From contig VNKQ01000007.1 in assembly GCA_016508695.1 (NCBI GenBank), forward strand, positions 1,973,499 through 2,037,498: 64,000 bases of DNA, written 5' to 3'. Both the position numbers and the translations under genes were made by a program. A model generated the notes under the pieces. It did not search any database. It had not been told where the DNA came from and saw only the letters and a program-made list of their open reading frames with translations. Shown here in pieces: positions 47,144-57,560 of this stretch (positions are counted from its first letter, which is position 1; every line of letters starts with the position of its first letter). The stretch comes from Hyphodiscus hymeniophilus. Lineage: Eukaryota; Ascomycota; Leotiomycetes; Helotiales; Hyphodiscaceae.

Positions 47144-47218
47144 AATTTGGGCTCAAATTTTTAGTGGTGCGGGCACACGGGAAAAATCGCGAAAATAAAT
47201 TTAACCCGAATACTACTA
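47144..47218 (-). repeat. Right terminal inverted repeat of the TIR element
   Basis: Inverted partner of 43718-43792; see the left repeat for the comparison. Confidence 0.93.
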
Positions 47219-47220
47219 TA

Positions 47221-47895
47221 GACCTAAGCCCGTGTATCATTCGCCGTCATCGAGCTAGCAAAATGGTCAAAACGCGAAGAACTTGTCAACGTTATCAGCG
47301 AAAGTATCCTGGTTGACTCTGTATGTGTCTGCAATCTTGGTCGATACATTCTCGTCAACCAACCCAACCAAGTTACGCTCATTGTACCTTGCTAGACTTA
47401 GACAATCCTTATCTTCAGAGTGGTATTCAATTTAAAGTAGCGGCCAGGTAAAGCTGAAAATTGTTACCGGAAAGGCAATGAGGTTGTTGTAGATTGTCAC
47501 GTTGCGGGTTACTGATAACGTACCTTACAGGTACCTACCTACCCGTTGAATCGTCTCGGCGGCAGCACGGAGCGTCTGATAAGATCTTGGAAGCAACTGC
47601 AACACAGAGATGGCCTAAGTACCCGCTATATCGGCGACGTTTCGGCGCATATCATCGAAAGCGCTAGTATCCACTTGCTGACCATTGTAGTGTATTCATA
47701 GGTAAGGATGGAGATGTTATCATGGAATGTCTGAGGAATGCTCAAAATTGCTCCATAACCGAGAAACAGTTTCCACGACCAAATTAGGCCCCGACTCTCG
47801 AGTTTACTGGCAACTTGCCATTCAAAAGTGTCAGCCTCATATTCCGTGGTGCTCCCACCTGTCCTCTATTTTGACCCGGTATCATCCATCTCGAA
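47221..47895. other. Intergenic region, promoter of the formamidase-like gene
   Basis: 675 bp between the transposon and the start of the dimethylformamidase-like gene, with ordinary base composition again. Frames at 47727-47978 overlap the real start and were not accepted. The transposon inserted about 680 bp upstream of this gene and 265 bp downstream of RidA. Confidence 0.45.
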
Positions 47896-50288
47896 ATGTC
47901 CACGATCTCTCCAGTACCGAAAGACTATCCTCGAGAAATTATCGGCTATGCCGAGCCATGGATCGTCAGTCCTGGTAACGAGGTTGAAATCAAAGTATCA
48001 TGTACTGAGCAAGAATACACGTACAGGACTGTACGTATCCTCCAGGGATGGGAGGGTGTGAAGAGCCCGCCAGCAAAACGCGAGGAAGTTGATGGAATTG
48101 TTCGAGGTACCAGAAAGGGAAGATTTCAAATCGCACCAATTGGTTCGTATGGAAAAGTAGAAAATATTGGAGTTTTTGCTACCGATCAAGGCCTGGCAAT
48201 TTCCATGTATGTACAGCCATGGCTTACTGTATGTGAACATGTTCAGAGCTTGTTCTCTACTTTGGACGTCTCTACAAAGACTGGGATTGGTATTGTGCTC
48301 AATATGCAGGGATTTCTTGAGTTCTGGGTTGGAATCGGCACAGAAGTTCAAGTCATTCCCGTAGGATTTCTGGCTGCGAAGAAGAGATGGCTGAAAATTG
48401 ATCTCGTGGTATCTGGAACGGCGATTGACGCCACGTTGACACCGCAATCACATGGCACGGAGCCATATGGAGAACCATTTGTGGTCAAGGCCGATTTAGG
48501 CAGCGCATTCAGTCTCTCTACAAGTACGCCTTTGATAGTGGCTGCAAGTTATAGCAAGAATGCGGAGGATCAAGAGCAAGCCTCATCTCCCACAAATAAG
48601 TACAATGGACGTATTGATACTGTTCGTATCGACGCGGTTGGTGAAGGCCAGCGAACACTTCTGGAACTTGATTTTGCTGTAGAGATGGCTAGCGACAGCA
48701 TAATTGATATTTCAGGGAATGGAAGAGATGGAATACTTGTTAATGCACCAAGCCGTGCTATGAAAGGGCACAATTGGGACGGCACGGTGACCGACTGGAC
48801 AAAAGCAAAGTATGGATATGGCGCTATACACTTCCACGAGGATGATCTTGATGACGCTTGCTGGGAGACTGATCTCACTATAAAACTCCCTGAGGATGCT
48901 CGGTCGGGAGTGTATGGAGTTGAGATTACAGCTGGGGGTGTTGTTGGTGACACAGTGATATTCTTTGTCAGGCCGACGCAGGCAACAACTTCAAGAGTGA
49001 GTACGAGAGCGAAGACAGAGGCATGCAATACCAATAATGGAACGTTCGCTAAATTCTCTTCAAGATAGGGGCAAAGGTTGCCGTTGTGCTTTCGACCTTC
49101 ACTTACTTATCATACGCCAACGAGCACCTTTTCGATCCCAATTCACAGTTCGATATTCCAGAGGGAGTAGACAATATCGATATCTACAAAGATGAAACCT
49201 TCCACAAGATGGACCGACGAAGAGATCTTGGTCTCGCTCATTATGACGTGCACAAAGATTTCAGTGCTGTTATGTATTCCTCAGCAAAACGACCTATTCT
49301 CAATTGTCGCCCCGACTATGTCATTTGGACCAGTCATCGTCCACGGGAGCTGAGTGCTGATCTTCTAATGGTGGGCTACTTGGAGAAGTTAGGAATTCCG
49401 TATGATATTGTTACTGATCACGATTTACACACTGGTGGTGTTTCTGCTCTTTCTTCTTATACTACTGCGATTACTGGCTGTCATCCTGAGTATCCTACTC
49501 TGCAGTCGTACACAGCATGGGAAGACTTCGTCAAGCAAGGCGGCAACATGATGTATCTTGGAGGCAATGGTTTCTACTGGGTCTCTGTCACTGATGCAGA
49601 TCGCCCATGGCGGTCGGAAGTTCGTCGCGGCGGACAAGGTGTTCGTACGGCGTGGCAAGAACCAGGTGAGAGAATGCATAGTCTCAATGGTCAGCTCGGA
49701 GGTCTGTGGCGAGACTACGGCAAGGCAGCCAATTACCTCTTAGGAGTGGGTTGCTGCGGTGAAGGAACTGGCGGAGGTGAGTACCAGTACCACGATCCTG
49801 CGAAACACAGAAAACACCTGCTTATACTCATCGTTTTAGGAGTCGCATATCGTCGCAAAGACAATCTGTGCAATACACAAGCTGGGCTTGTCTCGTGGAT
49901 GTTCAAAGATATTCCCGAAGGGGAATTACTGGGTGAAAATTCACTGGGTGCTCTTGGAGGAGGTGCTAGCGCCGACGAGATCGATCGGATGGATTTCACA
50001 TATGGTAGTCCATCAAATATTGTTGTTGTGGCCTCTAGTATTGGGCATCCCGACCAATTCGGTCTCTTCCCCGAAGATGTCGGCTTTCCCATGATGAAAA
50101 CCCTTGGAACCCAAACGGATCTCATCCGTTCTGACATGACCTATTATGAGACAGCCGGCGGTGGTGCTGTTTTCTCGGTAGGCAGTATAAGCTGGTATTG
50201 TGCGCTTGGTTGGGATAATTACAACAACAATATTGCGCTGTTGACTCGCAATGTATTATTGGAGTTCCTGAAAGGTAAAAGGCAATAG
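47896..50288 (+). CDS. N,N-dimethylformamidase large-subunit-like protein
   Basis: Three exons: 47896-48996, 49065-49776 and 49840-50288, giving 753 aa with consistent phases. The sequence follows the layout of the bacterial N,N-dimethylformamidase beta subunit. An N-terminal beta-rich, laminin-G/concanavalin-like part carries blocks such as IGYAEPWIVSPGNEVEIKVS and GRIDTVRIDAVG. The C-terminal catalytic region has VWTSHRPRELSADLLM-type and GGNMMYLGGNGFYWVS blocks. The bacterial enzyme hydrolyses dimethylformamide to dimethylamine and formate and needs Fe and a small alpha subunit. No alpha-subunit gene was seen nearby. The fungal substrate is unknown; a formamide or related C-N bond is the best guess. 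It converges with dioxygenase 2. Confidence 0.88.
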
Positions 50289-50921
50289 ATGCATAGATAT
50301 TTTCAGGATCAGAACTTTGTTCAGCGTGATAACTGTTTCTCAAGTAATACTAAGACGTATTCCAACCGTTGGTACTATTTTAACGAGTAAGCAAGTCGCA
50401 GTTATTCCACATTTCCCCCTAGACAGTAAGAAATATACTTGGTGATTACGCCTAGCCTATTGGCTGTGCATTCAGCGTGTACATAATGGGACATTTTTCA
50501 TGTCAGTACAACTATCCCTTAGCAATGATCGTTAAACATCCGGAACTTTTGAGGACATCAAAGTTCGTTCATGTAGCTACCGTCGCCAATCTCAGGCTTA
50601 CCAATGAGTCTAACACTATAGAAACAAACATGTTTTACTAGCTTAATATCTACAGTACATCATTTCACTCACATGTCTTCCAGAATATGTAAGATTCGGC
50701 GAAATCGGTGGAGCAGCTTTTGACACGGAAATCGTTTTGGTTATCAATGAGATGTCGATTATTTGCTTTTATTTTTATTGTCATAGACCACATGTTATCT
50801 TATATAAAACGAGCAACATGATCATGACGTCCTCTTCTGACAAGTGTTTTCATCCAAGATCCTAAATATTTGAAGCAAAGAAGACCTTTAATCGTATCTG
50901 TATGAAACAATTATATCATGG
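50289..50921. other. Convergent intergenic region
   Basis: 630 bp between the 3' ends of the formamidase-like gene and dioxygenase 2, moderately AT-rich. It should hold both transcription ends. No gene was recognised. Confidence 0.5.
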
Positions 50922-52085
50922 TCAGTTGCTTTTGATCTCATTATCTCTATCATCACTCTTATGTGCAACTCGCTTGCCAGCTTCAGGATCGATGGCGGCT
51001 CGAGGATCTTTGAAATCAACCCAGCCCAACATTGGCTTAAACATGGCCAAAACTCAGCTAAGCCCTAAAGACAGGAAGAGAGCACATACCTCACTAACAT
51101 CATATCCAAGTATCTTTTGCACTCGTACCGGCAACTTCCTCGCGATCTCTGGCGGAACTGCAAGATATTGATTTTCCTCCTGTCGAAGCCAGCCACGCGT
51201 CATGAAGCAGCTGAAGAGCAGTCTTTCCTCATTTTCTGTGGTATTGGCGCTACCTCCGTGGTAACAACTGGATAGCATAATAAATCCGTCTCCCATATTC
51301 AACTCTGCGTATCTCGCAAATGCCTCATCCGAAGGTTGTTCTGTTGCCTCGAGATGACTTCCTGGGATAAACCTTGTTGCACCATTGGCCTTTGTTGTTT
51401 TGGTGCCTGCAACAAAGAACCCAACCCCGTATTCACGCGAATTCGTTCGTGGATAAACATCAACACGAGGGCGGTCAGCATAATGGATATCGTCGTCCCG
51501 GTGTAGCGGCTGGTCAAAGCTATCGCCAGGCCTTACGGAGAATGCAATGGTATTGTTGACCTGGGGAGGGGAGACATTGAGGGTGTTGCGATCTCCATAC
51601 CACGGGTAGCTTTTCGTAGTAAGAAACTCCTCACAGACTGCTTGATAGAGCTCATTTCCTATGATATCTGTGGCGGCAGTTGGTGACTTGGCACATAGAC
51701 CGAAAGCACGACGAGTTGTTGGAGGAAAGAAGTCGTTGCCCGCTGTCCAAGGAAGATCCGCTTCAATATGAGGCCGCAGGTCTTTCTCTATTTGACAGAC
51801 CTGAGTCGGGGTGAGAGCACCACGGATGATTACGCCGCCAACTTTCCGGAGGCCTTCAACGACATCGAAACAGTCGCTGTCTTTGCTGAATTCGGGAATC
51901 ACGAATTCTTTACGGGGAGGATACACAATCTGATGAGCGGCCCGAAGGCGGTCATACGAAATGAAGGCGTTGTCATGTTTGATGGTTGGCGGAAGTTGAA
52001 CATTGTTCCTGTGAGTGGTCCTTTTCTCCGGGAGGAGATAGTGGACTGATACAGGCTCGAGGCCTGTTTGTGTCGTAACTTGCAT
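50922..52085 (-). CDS. Phytanoyl-CoA-dioxygenase-family Fe(II)/2-oxoglutarate oxygenase, paralogue 2
   Basis: Two exons, 52085-51090 and 51035-50922, with a 54-bp intron whose acceptor is ttaag; 369 aa. Iron ligands are His195 and Asp197 (PLHRDDD) and His276 (CYHGGSANTT), with Arg288 for 2-oxoglutarate. It shares SPPQVNNTI, GFFVAGTKTTKANGATRFIP and GGSANTT with the dioxygenase at 37640-38697 and ends in the same way (PMLGWVDFKDPR). It has about 45 extra N-terminal residues. The two are paralogues 12 kb apart and may act at successive steps. Start: the ATG of MQVTTQTGLEPVSV; the longer in-frame extension has no ATG. Divergent from the UNC93-like transporter. Confidence 0.92.
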
Positions 52086-52647
52086 GATGGACGTAAGTCT
52101 TCCACTGCACTGAATAATCTGCTGTGATAGTGATAAGATATGGATTGTTCCACACGTCGATGCAACATGAGTCAAAGAGGCGCCTTCTTATCATGACCTA
52201 CTACCGCCTCAATGTTGGGCCATAGTGGTCTCGTCAATCATGAAAAGCGAATGAGAAGCAATTTGATGTAGCTGCATATTTCAAATAACGGGGAACGCAA
52301 GGTTGAATCAGGTAGTCAACACCCGAAGGTTGTTCATACAGGAAATTGGCTTGAAGATCTGTCGCCGCGCTGGCTCCGTTGTAGGTCCGAAACTTTGATT
52401 AAACCCTCGCTAATCAAGTCGCGGCGACACAATCTAAGACACTAACAACCTCAGACCCACAAGGCTTATCGCAGACAGTGCTATGGCCTACATGCGGGCA
52501 TCACCAATATGTGTTTCATTTCAAAATCTCATTTGTGGCCCTTCAAGTGTATATATAAAGTGATATCGATAACTCACCTCTGACTTATCATTTAAGGTCA
52601 TACAACATCAACCATCCATTATCCTTACCTACCATATTTCACAAAAC
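52086..52647. promoter_or_regulatory. Shared divergent promoter of dioxygenase 2 and UNC93-like gene
   Basis: 562 bp between two divergent start codons. A tatatataaag box at about 52549-52559 lies some 90 bp before the transporter ATG. Co-regulation of the two genes is likely but inferred. Confidence 0.5.
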
Positions 52648-54487
52648 ATGGCAATTCTCAAAGGAAAGCTACGGCTTAATAGGCCATACAACCAGAACTT
52701 CATCATGGGTTGTATTCTGGCCTGTCTTCCTGGTATCTACCTCGCCTTGACTGGCCTTGGAGCCGGAGGTGGTAACCCTGCGTCTCAACACGTCGCTTCG
52801 ATTACCAACTCGTAAGTTTTTGATGATCAGGTTTTGTAACAGGCAACTAACTTTATCGAAAAATCCAGTATTCTCTATGGCTTGTTCACCTTTTTTGGGT
52901 GGTGTTCTGGAACAATACTCAACTATTTGGGACCAAAGATTACGATTTGCATCGGTGGACTGGGTTACCCGTCAGTATCCTGCTTGGAGAAGCATAACTT
53001 ATGGAACTGATATTGAGATAGTTTGTTTGCTGGTACGAACTGGGCCTTTGGTAAAGGCGCACCGGCGGCGGTCCCTCTTTTTGGTAAATCCCCGACGTTG
53101 AGAAGTCTTTGGTCAATTTTGACGCACTTTAGGGGGCGCATTCCTGGGTTTCTCGGCGGGTCTGCTATGGACTGGCGCTGGATTCATTTCCTTTGCCTAC
53201 GGAGAAGAGTGGGACAAGGGAAAGGTAAGATATGTTCGGATGGAACGACAAAAAAAGCTCTCCATCATACTCAGATGTAGCTCTGTGTTAACACTTAAAA
53301 GTACATCACACAACAATGGTCACTCTCCTCCGTTGGTGGAACCATTGGAGCTTTAATTGCATTCGCTGTCAATGTCCATCAAACAGATACCAGCGGAGTG
53401 TCTTCAGCGGTGTATATTGTATTTATAGTCATAATGTGCAGGTGAGTAAACTCCGCTCCCCATAAACCCCCTCTTCAAACCCCACCCTCCCATAACCATT
53501 ACAGAATCAATGACTGAAGAGTTCCACAGCGCTATTGTCGCAACAGCCTTCTTGATCGTAGACCCAAGAGATGTTGTTCGAGATGACGGGCGTCACATTG
53601 CCATTTTCAAAAAGCCCACAGTGGCGACAGAGATAAAAGGGGTCTTGTCTGTGGCGACCGACCCCAAAATAATCATCCTTCTACCAGCTATGTTTGCCGC
53701 CGAAATGTGCCTCGCACCTGTTAGCAGTATCAATGGTAGGCACCATTCCTTACACCCAGATAACAATGACACTGACAGAGTAAATACAGGGTACTACTTC
53801 AACCTTCGAACCCGCTCGCTCAACAATTTGCTATTCAACTTCATCATGATCCCTGCTCCGCTTTGCTTCTCTTATGTCATGGACACTCCAAGGCTTGGCT
53901 CGCGACGTAATCGCGGATTCGCAGCGGTTAGTATATTAGGGGCCATTACCATCGGCGCCTTGGTCGGACTTCTTGGCTGGATAATCACAGAAAATGTTGA
54001 TCGTCATAACACACCCCCAGGAGTCGATTGGTCTGACTCCGGCTTTGCTGGTGGATTTATCCTCTACGTGCTCTTTGGCATTGTAGATTCTTGTTTTCAG
54101 ATCATTGTACAATGGGTACTCGCCTCCCTAAGCAACGACCCTGTCTTGTGCGCACGATATGCAGGGACCTTCAAAGGCACAGTAAGCCTGGGGATGTGTA
54201 TTGCTTTCACCTTGGACGCCCAGACCGTGAGTTACAAAACACAAGTAATCATCCAACTTGTCATATACGCCGTGGCGTTGTGCTCCATGTACTATGTTCT
54301 TTTCTATTACGTTCAAGATACGAATTACTTCATGGAGGAGAATGTCATTGTTCCTGTTGAGGTGGAGCAGAAGGCAGTGCTCTTCGGAACTGTCGACGAA
54401 GAAGTTGTAGCCAAGGAACATCTTAAAGAGGAGATTGCTGCACACAGCAAGTCGGCAGAAGCAGCTGATCTTGAGATTAGCATCTAG
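52648..54487 (+). CDS. UNC93-like major facilitator (DUF895) membrane protein
   Basis: Seven exons: 52648-52811, 52869-52970, 53022-53083, 53133-53224, 53302-53441, 53530-53735 and 53790-54487, giving 487 aa with all phases agreeing. The acceptor at 53530 was chosen because it gives IMCSAIVATAFLIVDPRDVV; the nearer acceptor runs into a stop. About eleven hydrophobic helices are visible, starting FIMGCILACLPGIYLALTGLG. It contains the fungal UNC93-family blocks ILYGLFTFFGWCSGTILNYLGP and DVVRDDGRHIAIFKKP. The C-terminal tail is acidic and cytosolic. Family members are membrane proteins of largely unknown substrate. Here it may move the substrate or product of the neighbouring dioxygenase and formamidase-like enzymes, by position only. 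Confidence 0.93.
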
Positions 54488-55231
54488 GAAATCAGGTCTC
54501 CAGACAGTTATAGGTTTAGCCTTAGAAGTAAGTAAACGTAAAGCTTAGCACGGGAGGAAACCATACAGTCCAATATACACAGTCTCAGTGCGGGCTCTTA
54601 AGACCCATGAACAATACCACTGTCGATTTTATCTTTTGCGCAGCTGTAGCCTCTCTTGATTACTCTATCTCTTCTGCAGCTTCAGTGTCAAGTCCAGAAA
54701 CCGCTTCATAACAATCTCTGCCTGTTCATTTTCAAAGAAAATCCCAGCAAGTCTTTCCATTTTCCAAAAAATCTTCAGCGAAATCATGAATAAGTCATAA
54801 ACTGATAGAAGTATCGAGAATCTATGCAACTACGTTTAGTTGCAAGTGCACGTAATATAACCTCCTATCCTGGTCGTTAGAGCTTAATCATCTGTAACAC
54901 GTCCTCGAGATACACACTCCAGGATATATGTGGGGCACATAGAGAGAAGATTTAGCAATCTCAACGAAAAGCAGAGCCATGAATGATTTTTGCCATCTCA
55001 CGTGATCTTCTGCCACTCCTTTTTCCCACGCAGTAAGGCCAAAACATCCCTTTTGGTTCTAGCATCTGCAGCGCTTAGCCTACCCCGCCTACCCCGCATC
55101 CATCAAATCTTGAATATCAAGACAATTGAGTTCAAATCTTTTCCATACTAACGGCCGACAAGTTGAAATCATTGGAAATGAGAACTTACGTATACCAACA
55201 ACGAAATATTATAGTCTAATGACAACAAGCT
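54488..55231. other. Intergenic region
   Basis: 740 bp between the transporter and the next Zn2Cys6 factor. It should hold the 3' end of the former and the promoter of the latter. No distinctive feature. Confidence 0.5.
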
Positions 55232-57474
55232 ATGCCAAACTCGGGTGATGGGCCTGTTGCGCGACAAATTCTGCGACGGTTCAAAACAGGTGTGTGAGAT
55301 CTATGAGTCCCACTTTGAAAATTCGCTATTGATCTTCGCGATGAGGTTAGACTAACTCTATAATACAGGATGGTGAGTTTTACGCTCTTTGAGGCTCCAT
55401 GGAGATGGTCTTCTGTGCCTGAGTCCGTTGCGCTAAGCTATAAAAGTATCACGTGTCGAAAGCGACATATGAAATGTGAGCTCTGTACGCATCTTACTTC
55501 AAACTAGGCTAATCTTCATATAGGCGACGAGCGCAAACCGCAATGTCAACATTGTGATATAAGTCATCGTGACTGCTTCTATGAGTCTACTCATAAGTCT
55601 ACTCAACGTGGAGAGGGATTCGGTGCTCCTTACGCATTTCACTTCTCCGAAGATCATGTTTGGCTGGAAACGCCGACAGAAGGTAAACCATAAACAGCTA
55701 TGCCGTAGGATTTATCAGTCATTCTTACATCATCAGTCATCTTCGTGCACGAAGTCAACTCTTATAGTGAGGAGAATAACACTCTTAAAACGACGCAAGT
55801 CGTGGCCGCAACAACTCCAGCTGTAATCTCTGAAGAAAGTACCTCAGATGAGCCATTTTCTCCAAATGGTAAAACCTTTGCTATCTTATATGCTTCTTTG
55901 CTGAAACAAATTAGGCGATCAACAAGACTCGCCTAGTAGTCTCATGTTAGAGACCCCGAGCATTGGAAGTTTGAGACGAAACTTACAACGAGATTTAAAT
56001 CAAATGACAGCCAATTGGAATTCGCCATACTCTGTCACAAGCGATAGCAGTGTGAACATTGACAGCTCAACAAACTTCATAATAGCCAAGAAAGCATCAG
56101 GCTTGTCTATATACTCACAAGGACCACGGGAGCCACTGAGCGACGTGAAGGCTACACGTCTTCTCCAACACTACATAGATCATCTTGCTGCCTGGGTATG
56201 AACTGAGAAATATCTAGACTTCGGGCTCAACTGATGGTTTCCAGCTTGACATCAATGATCCGGAGTCTCACTTCGCTACTTTCGTACCTCATCTCGCCCT
56301 CAGATGCCCCATCCTCTTGCACGCCATCCTCGCATTCTCCGCCAGCCATCTCAGTCGGCAAGGCGGATCTTCTGCCGCGCTAGACGCTGTGAAGTATCAT
56401 GATGAATGCGTTAAAGGTCTAATCCAGGCTCTGGAGGATCCAGCAACGGCTATGGATAATATTTTACCACTTTCGACAGTCATCTTGCGAATGTACGAGA
56501 TGTTGAGCTTCGAGAGAGATCATGAGCGGCATTTGCGGGGCTGCTCATCCCTCTTCACGCACAACCGAAGCAACGTTGAGTTTCGAGCGATGAAGCGGAC
56601 TGCCTTCTGGACATATGTCCGCGAGGAGATCTTAGTGGCTCTTCCAAATAGCAAGCCAACGAATCTTCACCCCAGCAGCTGGAAGGCGGATATTCGCTGG
56701 GAAACCGATGATGACTATGTCCGCACGAATCAAATGACTTGGTTGACTGCCGAAGTCGTTGACTTCTGTTTCGGTAAGAGAGACATCGAAGTCGACGAAC
56801 GGAACTGGTATGACTTGCAAGGTGGGATCGAGCTCTGGAAGCAGACTTTGCCCGAGACCTTTCAACCTCTGTACATTATCAAGGACAGCAGGCCTTTTCA
56901 GGAAATTCATTACGTCTCTTCTTGGCATGGTAATTGGACTTGTTTGCCCAATTTTAGAAGCTCATGCTGATCGTGTTTCAGTTGTCGGAATGCAGTTTTA
57001 TCATTTAGCCAAGGTACTACTGGCCCTGTACAACCCGCATCATGCCAATGGCATAGACTATCTACACTTAGCAAGATCGATAGAGGTACGCAAAAGCCAG
57101 CCTGTTTTGTTGCTACTGTGACGATTTGTAACTTTTACTGATCCATGTTACCTTCTCTTCAGGCTGAAATACGGAGTCATACCATCGAATTGTGTGGCAT
57201 TATCAAAGCACTGGGGAACAAACATCCAGGAGCACTTGTGAATGCAGTAGCACCGCTCATAGTCTGTTAGATCTTCCCCCCATTTTCCGGCTCTCTCTTC
57301 TCCTAATTGAACCAGTATGTCTGACAAGATTCAGGTGGACGGACATTAAAAGACCTAGATGAGCAAATGGAGCTGCTGAGGCTGCTCCGACAAATCGAGC
57401 AGAGCACGGCATGGTCAACGGAGCATGCGATCCAAGCACTTCAAGAAGCATGGGGCTTGGAATTTTGTACGTAG
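55232..57474 (+). CDS. Zn2Cys6 fungal transcription factor with a micro-exon
   Basis: Ten exons: 55232-55289, 55369-55372, 55447-55475, 55524-55682, 55737-55868, 55915-56195, 56245-56929, 56982-57085, 57163-57265 and 57335-57474, giving 564 aa. Three exons build the zinc cluster: FKTG, a 4-nt micro-exon (gatg) that supplies part of the Gly-Cys codons, then ITCRKRHMKC and DERKPQCQHCDISHRDC. Without the micro-exon the frame hits a stop within eight codons. The C-terminal part is the fungal Zn-cluster regulatory region (LHAILAFSASHLSRQGG; AFWTYVREEILVAL). The C-terminal 50 residues include EQMELLRLLRQIEQSTAW. Position suggests control of the adjacent accessory genes. It converges with the beta-mannosidase 86 bp away. 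Confidence 0.9.
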
Positions 57475-57560
57475 ATGAGGAGATATATGCATTTATATAT
57501 ATTAGAATCATACTCCCTGTGCATCTCCGAAGCAAACGAGGCCATACATGCAGCTCCTAT

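Larger units (their letters stand above)
43718..47218. mobile_element. RIP-decayed TIR DNA transposon (Tc1/mariner-type DDE transposase)
   Basis: A 3.5-kb, strikingly AT-rich block. The outer TIRs are about 75 bp and start tagtagtattcgggttaaat at 43718 and, inverted, at 47218. They are identical over the first 50 or so bases except for one T/C difference. TA dinucleotides at 43716-43717 and 47219-47220 look like the target duplication of Tc1/mariner elements. A plus-strand relic at about 44549-44815 encodes ..LVLIIDNAKFYYT.. and ..DFNPIEEFFSKFKAFIKR, the second and third catalytic blocks of a DDE transposase, with stops. Pro-to-Leu-type changes (YSPDFNP read as YSLDFNP) fit C-to-T RIP. The element is longer than typical members. 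Confidence 0.88.
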
